From positions 1 through 17,208 of the forward strand of contig JAAZYT010000117.1 of assembly GCA_014239505.1 (NCBI GenBank): 17,208 bases of DNA, in the 5' to 3' direction. The notes under the pieces are model-generated. The model saw only the letters and a list, made by a program, of their open reading frames with translations, was not told where the DNA came from and ran no database searches. Shown in pieces: positions 1 through 8,319 of the stretch. A program made the translations under genes and the position numbers. This stretch comes from Fidelibacterota bacterium (GTDB taxonomy: Bacteria > Fidelibacterota > Marinisomatia > Marinisomatales > TCS55). Each line of letters opens with the position of its first letter. The first letter of the stretch is position 1.

Positions 1-308
1 TTACGGATTTCTAAAGCGAACTTTAAGTTATCTAAAGCTGAAAGAGAAGCATACATTCCTGGTGAATGACCTATATATAAAATATTTTTTCTACTCGAAG
101 GTGAACCTTTTAATATATTATTGTTTTCAAAAATAATTTTTCCATTATCTGGAGTCATTATTTTAGCAATGATACGAAGGAGAGTGGTTTTACCTGCTCC
201 ATTATTACCCATAAATATAGCAGTTTCACCAGTTTTTATTTCAAGGCTTAGATTGCTAAGAACTTTTCGGCGGTTGAAAGATTTAGATAATCCAGAAATA
301 GAAAGCAT
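1..308 (-). CDS. ccmA: CcmA-like ABC transporter ATPase (haem exporter subunit), 3' part missing
   Basis: The N-terminal 102 residues of an ABC ATPase are present; the rest, including the signature and Walker B motifs, lies beyond the left edge. A Walker A motif, GNNGAGKTT, occupies residues 34-42. The segment GHSPGMYASLSALDNLKF (about 80-97) matches the Q-loop region of CcmA, which usually reads GHxPGLxxxLTxxENLxF. In the known system CcmA works with CcmB, and the ATPase drives release of holo-CcmE from the CcmC-haem complex at the cytoplasmic membrane. The ATG shares one base with the TAA stop of the upstream CcmI-like gene (TAATG), so translation is probably coupled. Position after ccmE and ccmF supports CcmA over a generic ABC ATPase. 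ccmB and ccmC would be expected just past the window edge. Confidence 0.85.
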   Translation of the reverse strand, partial: MLSISGLSKSFNRRKVLSNLSLEIKTGETAIFMGNNGAGKTTLLRIIAKIMTPDNGKIIFENNNILKGSPSSRKNILYIGHSPGMYASLSALDNLKFALEIR

Positions 309-595
309 TAAATCTTATTAGCGTTTATCTTTGTAATTACTTCTGAAACTTCTACTTTTAATTCTTTTCTAGAAGTTTCTAAATCTTTTTGATTTATGTT
401 CCCAATATCAAATTCCATTTCTAGTTCTTTTATTTGTCGATAGAGTAGGCGTTTTTTTCGCTTTAGCGATGAAAGGTCCATTTGATTTTCAAAATCATTA
501 ATTTTTTTTAAAAATAATGGCTGTATAACAAATATAATAGGTAGTACGAAGAATATAAAAACTAGGCTATAATCACGAATATAGTCCAAAATCAA
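308..595 (-). CDS. Short CcmI-like membrane protein, TTG start
   Basis: About 95 residues. One hydrophobic membrane segment (roughly residues 9-28, SLVFIFFVLPIIFVIQPLFL) is followed by a charged helical region whose pattern (LLYRQIKELEMEFDIGNI, then a second helix KDLETSRKELKVEV) resembles the short repeat just after the first membrane helix of CcmI/CycH proteins. The long TPR-containing part of classical CcmI is absent. I chose the TTG at 595 because it overlaps the TGA stop of ccmF (TTGA) and has an AAGGA-type ribosome site just upstream. An in-frame ATG at 661 exists, but it would place 66 bases of the gene inside ccmF and add an unlikely hydrophilic N-terminus. Location between ccmF and ccmA suggests a role in cytochrome c assembly, perhaps as a partner of CcmF. 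That role is inferred from position and weak similarity only. Confidence 0.65.
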   Translation of the reverse strand: MILDYIRDYSLVFIFFVLPIIFVIQPLFLKKINDFENQMDLSSLKRKKRLLYRQIKELEMEFDIGNINQKDLETSRKELKVEVSEVITKINANKI

Positions 596-2553
596 TCTTT
601 CCTTGGCCAAAGGGCTATCATTGTACCTATAACAAGAATATAACCACCAATCCAAACCCATCGAACTAAAGGATTTACCATGATTTTAATAAAAACTACA
701 CCATTTTCATTATCCACAGCCGAAAAAATTGAATATATGTCCTTATTTAGGGTTGAATAAATATCAAGCTCACTATGTGGCTGTCTTCGATTGACATCAG
801 GGTTTTTATGAAAATAAATGCGTTTTTCAGGGTATAGATTAGTAACATATTCACCTTTATTATCTGTAACTCTGATATCAGAAATCCAGGCATAATGATT
901 GGGCCTTTCTGTTTCTGATAATTTAAGTAAGGTAAATTCGTATCCAGCTACATGATCACTTTGACCTTTCGTTAAACTAAATTCTTTTTCTTTATCAAAT
1001 GCATGGCCTGTAAAGCCTACAAACATGAAAACTATGCCAACATGAACAATATATCCACCATATCTAGATCTATTTTTGCTAACCATTGCAAATAATGCTT
1101 TAAAAATTGATTCATTAAACTTTTTAGTTCTTGCTGAAATTCCTCTTTTGAATTCTGTTGAAATAGTTGCTAAAACAAAAACAGATAAACTAAATGAAAT
1201 GACCACCGACCCTCTAAAACCAATAAACAAAAATATGATTGCTGCAATCAAACCAGAAAGAATAGGAAATGTGAAGTTTTTTATTAGGCTTTGTTTACTT
1301 GTATTGCGCCAAGCGAGTAAAGGGCCTACGCCTGTTAAGGCTAAAAGAATTAAGCCAATTGGAACGTTAATTTGATTAAAAAAAGGCGGTCCAACAGTTA
1401 TTTTTGTTCCTCTTACAGTTTCCGAAATTACTGGAAATAGTGTTCCCCAGAATACAGCAAAACACATCACAACAAAAACTAAATTATTAAATAAAAATCC
1501 ACTTTCTCTTGAAGTAAAAGATTCCATTCTTTTTTCTGATCTTAGCTCTGATTTTCTTAAATACATTAATGAAAAAGAAATAATTAGAATTAAAAACACA
1601 AAAATTAAGAAAATAGGCCCTAATGATGATGCTGTAAATGAATGAACTGAACTCATAACTCCAGAACGTGTCAAAAATGTACCAAATATACATAGTGTAA
1701 ATGTCAAAATTATGAGTGCCATATTCCAAATTCGTAACATATCTTTTTTTTCTTGAATTATAATGGAGTGTAGAAAAGCTGTAGCTGTTAACCATGGCAT
1801 AAAGCTTGCATTTTCAACAGGATCCCAAGCCCAATAACCTCCCCAACCCAATTCTTGATATGCCCACCATCCACCTAGAATTATTCCAGAGCTCAAAAAC
1901 AACCATGCGACTAATGTCCAACGTCTAATACTTTGAATCCATAAAGTACTGGTATCTCGATTCATTAGTGCAGAAATAGCAAAAGCAAATGGCACAGAAA
2001 AACCTACGTAACCTAGATAAAGTGTTGGTGGATGAATTGCCATAGTAACATTTTGGAGCAATGGATTTAGTCCATTGCCATTGGCAACAACAAAGTCTGC
2101 ATCAGTTGGCATAAAAGGATTAGTTACAAAGTTAGTTAGAATCAAAAAGAATAATTGAATGATCGATAAAGATATTATCACCCAAGGCATTAGTCCATGA
2201 TGTTTAGATTGATTTTGCAAAACAGTAATAGTTGCAAAAATTGATAAAATAAAAAGCCAAAAAAGTAACGATCCTGATTGACCAGCCCAAAGAGCAGATA
2301 TTTTATAAATAAACGGAGTCTCTATACTAGTATATCTAGCTACATAATCAATATCAAAGTTGCTTATAATTAACTGATACCATAGAATAAAAGTTGATAA
2401 AAATACAAAAAAAGATATTCCTAGAGATAGTCTTTGCCCTGTTAAGAATAACCGTTTGTCTTCATTAAGAGTAAAAATGAATAAGCATATAATTGAAAGA
2501 ATACTAAAACCAAAAGCAAGGTTTAAAGCAACTGCACCAGCTATTGGAGTCAT
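592..2553 (-). CDS. ccmF: Cytochrome c haem lyase subunit CcmF
   Basis: A 653-residue polytopic membrane protein, the usual length for CcmF. The tryptophan-rich WWD domain lies at about 229-250 (WWAYQELGWGGYWAWDPVEN). Histidines known in CcmF as haem b or WWD-flanking ligands have counterparts at H174 (AIHPPTLYLGYVG), H263 (FLHS) and H304 (SSVHSF), with a further one in the late GGYIVHVG segment. In the known pathway CcmF receives haem from holo-CcmE and attaches it to apocytochrome CxxCH motifs on the periplasmic side. The ATG overlaps the ccmE stop (ATGA) and the end overlaps the next start (TTGA), so three ccm genes appear translationally coupled. Confidence 0.95.
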   Translation of the reverse strand: MTPIAGAVALNLAFGFSILSIICLFIFTLNEDKRLFLTGQRLSLGISFFVFLSTFILWYQLIISNFDIDYVARYTSIETPFIYKISALWAGQSGSLLFWLFILSIFATITVLQNQSKHHGLMPWVIISLSIIQLFFLILTNFVTNPFMPTDADFVVANGNGLNPLLQNVTMAIHPPTLYLGYVGFSVPFAFAISALMNRDTSTLWIQSIRRWTLVAWLFLSSGIILGGWWAYQELGWGGYWAWDPVENASFMPWLTATAFLHSIIIQEKKDMLRIWNMALIILTFTLCIFGTFLTRSGVMSSVHSFTASSLGPIFLIFVFLILIISFSLMYLRKSELRSEKRMESFTSRESGFLFNNLVFVVMCFAVFWGTLFPVISETVRGTKITVGPPFFNQINVPIGLILLALTGVGPLLAWRNTSKQSLIKNFTFPILSGLIAAIIFLFIGFRGSVVISFSLSVFVLATISTEFKRGISARTKKFNESIFKALFAMVSKNRSRYGGYIVHVGIVFMFVGFTGHAFDKEKEFSLTKGQSDHVAGYEFTLLKLSETERPNHYAWISDIRVTDNKGEYVTNLYPEKRIYFHKNPDVNRRQPHSELDIYSTLNKDIYSIFSAVDNENGVVFIKIMVNPLVRWVWIGGYILVIGTMIALWPRKD

Positions 2554-2984
2554 GTTTCTATTTCAGTTAATTTATAGCTAGACTCATCCCTAAGATCTCC
2601 CTCATATCGAGAAGCACATTTAGTTTGTAATTCATCTGCATAGAAAGTTCCATCTAGATATTGACCAGTAATAATTACCTCTGCTCCATCTTTAAAAAGA
2701 TCTGGTCTTGAACGATCATATTTAACTTTTAATTCTGCAGCGCCCTCTTTTAGAACAAAAGAACAATCTAAATAATTAGTTTCTGAAATAATTATTGAAC
2801 CATCTTTTACAAGACCACCCAACTTTGTTCTTTTTTTCATTTTATCATTCAATAACTTTTCTACCGAGATGAAAGAAGCCATAGCTTTTTCATCTTTTGG
2901 ATTAGATGATACCCAACCAATCCAAAAAATAACAACAGTAATTACACCTGCTATCATAATTGTAAATTTTTTATTACTATTCAT
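2550..2984 (-). CDS. ccmE: Haem chaperone CcmE, CxxxY variant
   Basis: 144 residues, with an N-terminal membrane anchor (about 9-25) and a periplasmic OB-fold domain. CcmE binds haem covalently and hands it to CcmF. The usual haem-binding motif is HxxxY, in which His forms the covalent bond. Here the matching segment is DELQTKCASRYEG with C123 and Y127, so the protein belongs to the cysteine (CxxxY) type described for archaea and Desulfovibrio-like bacteria. The flanking GQYLDGTFYADEL segment is typical of CcmE. The start at 2984 is preferred over an upstream in-frame start at 3026 because AAGGGG sits 4 bases before the ATG and because the shorter form begins directly before the membrane anchor. 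It starts 10 bp after the mutase gene and overlaps ccmF by 4 bp. Confidence 0.93.
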   Translation of the reverse strand: MNSNKKFTIMIAGVITVVIFWIGWVSSNPKDEKAMASFISVEKLLNDKMKKRTKLGGLVKDGSIIISETNYLDCSFVLKEGAAELKVKYDRSRPDLFKDGAEVIITGQYLDGTFYADELQTKCASRYEGDLRDESSYKLTEIET

Positions 2985-2994
2985 TTTACCCCTT

Positions 2995-4653
2995 TTAAAA
3001 AACAGCAGTTTCTTGCCATTCACCAAATTCTGTTTTCATAGTTGCTACGATTTCACCCATAGTCACATATGACTTTGCAGCTTCAATAATTGGAACCATA
3101 ATATTCAAATTATTTTCACAAGCTTTTTTTATTTTTGACAAAGCAGCTTTTACAATTCTCTCATCTCTTTCAAATTTTATTTTTTCTAGAGAAAAAATTT
3201 GTTCTTTTTCTACATTATCTCCAATTTCAAGTATTGGTATTTGAATTTCTTCATCCTCATTTTTAAAATCATTAACTCCAACATGAATTAGATTTTTGTC
3301 ATCAATCTTCTTTTGATAATCTGAAGCTGAAATAGCAATTTCTCTTTGAAAATAACCATTCTCTATTGCTGGAATGACACCACCAAAACTTTTAATCTCT
3401 TGAAAATATTTTTCAGCTTCTTGTTCAATCTCATCAGTTAATGACTCTATAAACCATGAGCCACCCAATGGATCTACTACATTTGCAACTCCTGTCTCAA
3501 ATGCAAGCAATTGTTGGGTGCGCAATGCAATCTCTGCTGCTTTTTCTGATGGTAAGGCTAAAGTTTCATCCATTGAATTTGTATGAAGTGATTGCGTTCC
3601 TCCTAACACAGCTGCCATTGCTTGAAAGCCTGTTCTTGCAATATTATTTTCAGGTTGTTGTGCAGTTAGCGAACATCCTGCAGTTTGTGTATGAAATCTT
3701 AACTTACAAGATCGTTCATTTTTTGCTTTATACTTATTTTTAAGCCTTTTTGCCCATATACGACGAGCTGCTCGAAACTTTGCTATTTCCTCAAAAAAGT
3801 CAAGGTGTGAATTAAAAAAGAAAGATAAACGCGGAGCAAAATCATCAATATTAAGACCTGCAGAAATAGCATAATCTATATATGTAAAACCATTCGCAAG
3901 AGTAAATGCTAATTCTTGAGCTGCGGTAGAGCCTGCTTCTCTAATATGATAACCAGAAATTGAAATTGTATTATAGTTTGGCATATTTTCAGTACAATAT
4001 GTCATCATATCAGTTATTATTCTCATTGATTGTTCTGGTGGAAATATCCATTCTTTTTGAGCAATAAATTCTTTTAAAATATCATTTTGTAGGGTTCCAC
4101 GTAATTTTGATAAAGGAACTTTTTGATTTTCAGCAGCAGCTATATAAAAAGCAAGTAGTATGATTGCTGGACCATTTATTGTCATAGATACAGAAATTTC
4201 ACCTAAGTTTATCCCACTAAATAAAGATTCCATATCTTTAATTGACGCAACAGAAACCCCACATTTACCTACTTCACCTTTCGACCAAGCATGGTCAGGA
4301 TCATAACCCATAAGTGTTGGCATATCAAAAGCTACTGAAAGGCCAGTTTGACCTTTGCTTAAAAGTGAATGGTATCTTGCATTCGTTTCTTTAGGAGTAC
4401 CAAAACCAGAGAATTGACGTTTAGTCCATAATTTTCCTCGATACATATTCGCGTGGACTCCACGTGTATAGGGATATTGTCCCGGGAATCCTAGCTTATC
4501 GAGATAATTATCAGTAGGATTTTCTGGATAGTAGAGTGAATCTAAAGTTTTACCACTTAACGTATCAAAATTATAATCACGATTAGTAGAGTCGTTAGCA
4601 GATTTAACCCACTTTTGTTTTGCTTTATTAAATAATTCTAATTGTTTTGACAT
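2995..4653 (-). CDS. B12-dependent acyl-CoA mutase large subunit, isobutyryl-CoA mutase-like active site
   Basis: A 552-residue catalytic (TIM-barrel) subunit of the methylmalonyl-CoA mutase family. Family motifs include GLSVAFDMPTLMGYD (104-118), SVSMTINGPA, the catalytic ISGYHIREAG with H236, and the late HTQTAGCSLTAQQPENN and TQSLHTNSMDE. There is no C-terminal cobalamin-binding domain (no DxHxxG motif), so a separate small B12-binding subunit is needed; none is in this window. Aligned by memory to the Propionibacterium enzyme with a constant offset of 8, Tyr89 is F81 and Arg207 is Q199. Those two residues hold the carboxylate of methylmalonyl-CoA, and the Phe/Gln pair is the one known in isobutyryl-CoA mutase. 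The 2-hydroxyisobutyryl-CoA mutase Ile/Asp pattern is absent (F81, A108). The likely reaction is therefore isobutyryl-CoA to n-butyryl-CoA, though substrate is an inference. An adenosylcobalamin-forming enzyme lies in the same gene run. Confidence 0.88.
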   Translation of the reverse strand: MSKQLELFNKAKQKWVKSANDSTNRDYNFDTLSGKTLDSLYYPENPTDNYLDKLGFPGQYPYTRGVHANMYRGKLWTKRQFSGFGTPKETNARYHSLLSKGQTGLSVAFDMPTLMGYDPDHAWSKGEVGKCGVSVASIKDMESLFSGINLGEISVSMTINGPAIILLAFYIAAAENQKVPLSKLRGTLQNDILKEFIAQKEWIFPPEQSMRIITDMMTYCTENMPNYNTISISGYHIREAGSTAAQELAFTLANGFTYIDYAISAGLNIDDFAPRLSFFFNSHLDFFEEIAKFRAARRIWAKRLKNKYKAKNERSCKLRFHTQTAGCSLTAQQPENNIARTGFQAMAAVLGGTQSLHTNSMDETLALPSEKAAEIALRTQQLLAFETGVANVVDPLGGSWFIESLTDEIEQEAEKYFQEIKSFGGVIPAIENGYFQREIAISASDYQKKIDDKNLIHVGVNDFKNEDEEIQIPILEIGDNVEKEQIFSLEKIKFERDERIVKAALSKIKKACENNLNIMVPIIEAAKSYVTMGEIVATMKTEFGEWQETAVF

Positions 4654-4674
4654 AGTTTAACTGATATATAAAAT

Positions 4675-6396
4675 TTACGTAGTTCTACGAATTTCTAATA
4701 CTTTATTAATACCTTCATAAACCATCCAAAGAATAAGAAAAATTAAAAGAATTGTTAAAACAAAAAGTATAGTATTTTCACCAAAAAATTTAAATGCATT
4801 AATAATTAATGCAGTGAATGTTATTGCTAAAATGAAAAGCATTGGTATTAATAGAGGTAAAATTGGTTTTTTCTTTTGCCAATAATATAACGTAAGAACC
4901 ATTAATGTTAAAGCTCCAAGCATTTGATTGCTTGCTCCAAATATTGGCCACAAAATCCATCCCGCTTGTCTTATAGCCCCACTACCTGGATCTGAAAAAT
5001 TCCAGAAGGCTAGAAGAATTGCTGGAATAATTGCAATTGCTGTTGCGAAAAAACGATTAGATAAAAATTTAATTTTAGTAACTAATCCAAATTCATTTAA
5101 AATAAACCTCTGAATTCTTGTAGCAGTATCAAGTGTAGTTGCTGCAAAAGAAATTACTAATACCGCCATAATTGTATTAGCCATATTCATTGAAATTCCT
5201 AAAGATTCTAATAGAGCACCTCCCCCAAGAACGAAAGCTGTGGCCTTATTACTACTTGCATGTTCCCAAGAATCATAATAAACAGCCCAATTTAAATCAG
5301 AAACTACACCAACAGATGGAAGATTAGCCTCAGCTACTAATGATATACCTGCTACAGCAGCAATAGTAGAAGCTAAAGCCAAAGTACCTTCTCCAATCAT
5401 TCCTCCATATCCAACTATTCTAGCATCAGATAACTTTTCTAATTGTTTTGATGAAGTACCAGAAGAAACTAAGCCATGAAATCCACTAATAGCACCACAA
5501 GCAATTGTTACAAATAATAATGGAAATAGACTTGGAGTGTCTGATTCTGAAAATGATCTAATGGCAGGTGCATCAACAATTGGTTGTGCGACAAAAATTC
5601 CTAAAAATAATAAAGTTAATCCAACAAATAATTGGTGACTATTAATATAGTCTCTAGGTTGGAGAAGAGTCCAAACCGGTAACAAGCTTGCAATAGCCGA
5701 ATAAATAAATAAAATTAGAATCCACAAATTTTTTGCATCTTGATTATTCATAGAGCTTGTAAAATCGATAGGATATAATGTGCCAACCCAAATAAAAAAA
5801 TAAAGGACAAGCAGAGCAACCAGTGAAGGTATTAGACTTGTTAACTTTTTTTTATAGAGTAAATAACCCATAATTAATGCAATAATTATTTCTATATTTA
5901 TTGGTATTACAGATGAAGGAATTCCAACAAAAAGATCAGCTATTGCCATAGCAAAAACGGCTAAAACCAACCAAACTAGAAAAATAATAAAAACAAGAAA
6001 CATAAGTCTTGCACGCTTACTTATAGTAGTTGAAGCTATATCTGCAATACTTCGACCTTTTTCTTTCACACTCGTAACCAAAGCACCAAAATCATGAACT
6101 GCCCCCATAAAAACTGTACCAACTAGAATCCAAATTAATGCTGGCAACCAACCCCAAAAAGCAGCTACACATGGGCCAATTATTGGTGCTGCTCCAGCTA
6201 TTGATGTAAAATGATGACCAAATAAAATATGTTTTTTAGTCGGGACATAATCAATACCATCTTCAAAAGTTTTTGATGGCATAGGTATATTTGTATCATC
6301 AATATCAAATATACGACTGCCAATAAATTTTGAATAAAATCTAAAACCTAAATAAAAGAAAGAAAGACCAATTATTACAAGTATGATAGCATTCAT
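4675..6396 (-). CDS. cstA: CstA-family carbon starvation protein (pyruvate/peptide transporter)
   Basis: A 573-residue protein with many membrane segments. It shows CstA family blocks: the N-terminal YVPTKKHILFGHHFTSIAGA followed by APIIGPCVAAFWGWLPALIW (about 51-90), then MGAVHDFGALV, the ISGFHGLVSSGTSSKQL region, and the TLDTATRIQRFILNE block. CstA proteins import pyruvate in enteric bacteria and have been linked to peptide uptake. The exact substrate cannot be read from the sequence. It begins 3 bp after dxs and ends 21 bp before the mutase gene, so it is probably co-transcribed with both. The length is below the longest (about 700-residue) E. coli CstA and fits the shorter form common in other phyla. 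Confidence 0.93.
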   Translation of the reverse strand: MNAIILVIIGLSFFYLGFRFYSKFIGSRIFDIDDTNIPMPSKTFEDGIDYVPTKKHILFGHHFTSIAGAAPIIGPCVAAFWGWLPALIWILVGTVFMGAVHDFGALVTSVKEKGRSIADIASTTISKRARLMFLVFIIFLVWLVLAVFAMAIADLFVGIPSSVIPINIEIIIALIMGYLLYKKKLTSLIPSLVALLVLYFFIWVGTLYPIDFTSSMNNQDAKNLWILILFIYSAIASLLPVWTLLQPRDYINSHQLFVGLTLLFLGIFVAQPIVDAPAIRSFSESDTPSLFPLLFVTIACGAISGFHGLVSSGTSSKQLEKLSDARIVGYGGMIGEGTLALASTIAAVAGISLVAEANLPSVGVVSDLNWAVYYDSWEHASSNKATAFVLGGGALLESLGISMNMANTIMAVLVISFAATTLDTATRIQRFILNEFGLVTKIKFLSNRFFATAIAIIPAILLAFWNFSDPGSGAIRQAGWILWPIFGASNQMLGALTLMVLTLYYWQKKKPILPLLIPMLFILAITFTALIINAFKFFGENTILFVLTILLIFLILWMVYEGINKVLEIRRTT

Positions 6397-6399
6397 AAA

Positions 6400-8319
6400 T
6401 TAATTTTCTATGTCTACTAGTTTTTCTTTTTTACTAACTGCATCTATTATTCCCTCTTTATTTATAGAACATTGATTTAAAAGTTCAATTCTTGAACCAT
6501 GTTCTACAAACTTATCTGGTAAGGAAATTAGATTTATTTGATTCTTATATCCATTGCTAGATAACCACGCTGACACACTTTCACCAAAACCGCCGGTTCT
6601 AACACCTTCTTCAATAGTTATTACTTGTTTAAAACGTCCAATAATTGATTTTAAATAAGCAGTGTCCATGGGCTTAATAAAACGACAATTTACAACTTCA
6701 CAAGCTATACCATTTTGGACTAAAGTTTCAGCAGCCTCTAATGCCTCATAAACTTGTGGCCCGACAGCTAATATAACAATATCAGTACCTTGACGGATAA
6801 CTTCCCAGCTTCCAATTGGCAACAATTCTGCTTGTCCATGTACATCAAACTTTTCAGACGATGCTTTAGGGTATCTTATTGCAAAAGGGCCATTGTTATA
6901 ATCTAAAGCCGTATAAAGTAAATGCCTTAATTCGTTTCCATTCATTGGTGCTGCCACAATCATATCTTGGATGCATTTTAAATAAGCAATATCTAAAGCA
7001 CCATGATGAGTTGGACCATCTTCACCAGCAATCCCAGCCCTGTCTAAACAAAAAACTACAGGTAGATGCTGTAAGGTTACGTCATGAACAATATGATCAA
7101 AAGCTCTTTGAAGAAATGTTGAATAAATTGCCACTATTGGACGAACTCCTTCGGTCGCTAAACCTGCAGAAAAAGTAACAGCATGACCTTCAGCTATACC
7201 AACATCATAATATCTTTTTGAAAAATCTTTTGCATAATTCACAAGTCCAGTTCCTTCACGCATCGCTGCAGTAATACAAACTGTATCTTTCCTATTTTTA
7301 GCAATTTCACAGACTAACGAACCAAAAACTTCTTGAAAAATTGGAGCTTTAGGTACATTTAATTTCATTGATAATCCATCATCATTCTTCTTTGGTTTGA
7401 CAGCATGGAATTTAACTGCATCATTATGATACTCTCCATTTTCTGTTTTAATTGAAACCATGCCTTTTCCTTTTTTGGTCTTTATATGAAGAAGAACAGG
7501 TGTTTTTAAATCCTTAATTTTTTCTAAAGTAGAAATAAGATCATTTAAATTATGTCCATCAATTGGCCCAATATAACGGAAACCTAATTCTTCAAAAAGC
7601 ATTCCAGGAACTATTAGAGATTTTAAACTGTCTTCGATTCGATGAAGGAAAGTTCGCGCTTTAGACTTTCCAAATGGAATTTTACCTGAAATATCCCAAA
7701 TTTTGTCTCTGATTTTATTGTATAATGGATTTGTAACAATTTTAGTTAAATAAGTGTTTAAAGCTCCAACATTTGGACTAATTGACATTTCATTATCGTT
7801 TAAAATAACTAACATTGGAGTTCTTAAATGTCCAGCATTGTTTAAAGCTTCAAAAGCTAAACCTCCTGTCATTGAACCGTCACCAATAATTGAAACAACA
7901 CGGTAACTTTTACCCGTTCTTTTTCTTGCTTCAGCTATTCCAGTAGCAGCTGAAATTGATGTTGAAGCATGACCAGCACCAAAAGTATCATACTCGCTTT
8001 CGGATCTTTTTAAAAAACCACTTAGTCCACCTAATTTTCGTATACTTGAAAATGTATCGAAGCGACCTGTTAATAGTTTATGAGCATAACCTTGATGTCC
8101 AACATCCCAAATAATCTTATCATCAGGTGTATCGAAAACTTTATGAATAGCAACTGTAAGCTCAACTACACCGAGAGTAGGAGCTAAATGCCCGCCAACT
8201 TCACTAACTACTTTAATAGTATGATTCCTAATTTCATTAGCAAGTTGTATAAGCTCATCCATGGAAAAATCTTTTATATCTGCTGGAGATTTTATATTTG
8301 GTAGAAGATCAAGCTGCAT
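6400..8319 (-). CDS. dxs: 1-deoxy-D-xylulose-5-phosphate synthase
   Basis: 639 residues, full length for DXS. It condenses pyruvate and glyceraldehyde 3-phosphate, with thiamine diphosphate, into DXP, the entry to the MEP isoprenoid pathway and to thiamine synthesis. Visible motifs are GGHLAPTLG (42-50), WDVGHQGYAHK (71-81), the thiamine-diphosphate motif GDGSMTGG (147-154) ending in NDNEMSIS (174-181), the proton-relay AAMREGTGL, and the C-terminal transketolase segment with AGEDGPTHHGALD. The start at 8319 (MQLDLLPNI) was chosen because it gives the usual N-terminus; a TTG 12 bases upstream would add only four residues. The gene overlaps the end of pdxT by 11 bp and is followed after 3 bp by cstA. 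Confidence 0.97.
   Translation of the reverse strand: MQLDLLPNIKSPADIKDFSMDELIQLANEIRNHTIKVVSEVGGHLAPTLGVVELTVAIHKVFDTPDDKIIWDVGHQGYAHKLLTGRFDTFSSIRKLGGLSGFLKRSESEYDTFGAGHASTSISAATGIAEARKRTGKSYRVVSIIGDGSMTGGLAFEALNNAGHLRTPMLVILNDNEMSISPNVGALNTYLTKIVTNPLYNKIRDKIWDISGKIPFGKSKARTFLHRIEDSLKSLIVPGMLFEELGFRYIGPIDGHNLNDLISTLEKIKDLKTPVLLHIKTKKGKGMVSIKTENGEYHNDAVKFHAVKPKKNDDGLSMKLNVPKAPIFQEVFGSLVCEIAKNRKDTVCITAAMREGTGLVNYAKDFSKRYYDVGIAEGHAVTFSAGLATEGVRPIVAIYSTFLQRAFDHIVHDVTLQHLPVVFCLDRAGIAGEDGPTHHGALDIAYLKCIQDMIVAAPMNGNELRHLLYTALDYNNGPFAIRYPKASSEKFDVHGQAELLPIGSWEVIRQGTDIVILAVGPQVYEALEAAETLVQNGIACEVVNCRFIKPMDTAYLKSIIGRFKQVITIEEGVRTGGFGESVSAWLSSNGYKNQINLISLPDKFVEHGSRIELLNQCSINKEGIIDAVSKKEKLVDIEN

Noticed and set aside
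308..661. Longer version of the CcmI-like gene starting at the ATG at 661
   Set aside because: It would overlap ccmF by 70 bases and add a hydrophilic, family-unlike N-terminus; the TTG at 595 has a ribosome site and a stop/start overlap.
1076..1375. Plus-strand open frame antisense to ccmF
   Set aside because: Antisense shadow of ccmF with no ribosome site or family motif.
1487..1795. Minus-strand open frame of 102 codons inside ccmF
   Set aside because: Lies in another frame of the well-supported ccmF; composition is dominated by Tyr/Phe/Ile/Lys/Asn with no recognisable motif.
3456..3743. Plus-strand open frame antisense to the mutase
   Set aside because: Shadow of the mutase coding sequence; no motif and no partner genes on that strand.
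2995..4653. Plain methylmalonyl-CoA mutase or 2-hydroxyisobutyryl-CoA mutase annotation
   Set aside because: F81 and Q199 replace the Tyr/Arg pair of the former, and the Ile and Asp markers of the latter are absent.
6879..7178. Plus-strand open frame antisense to dxs
   Set aside because: Shadow of dxs, with unusual Gln/His/Leu composition and no support.
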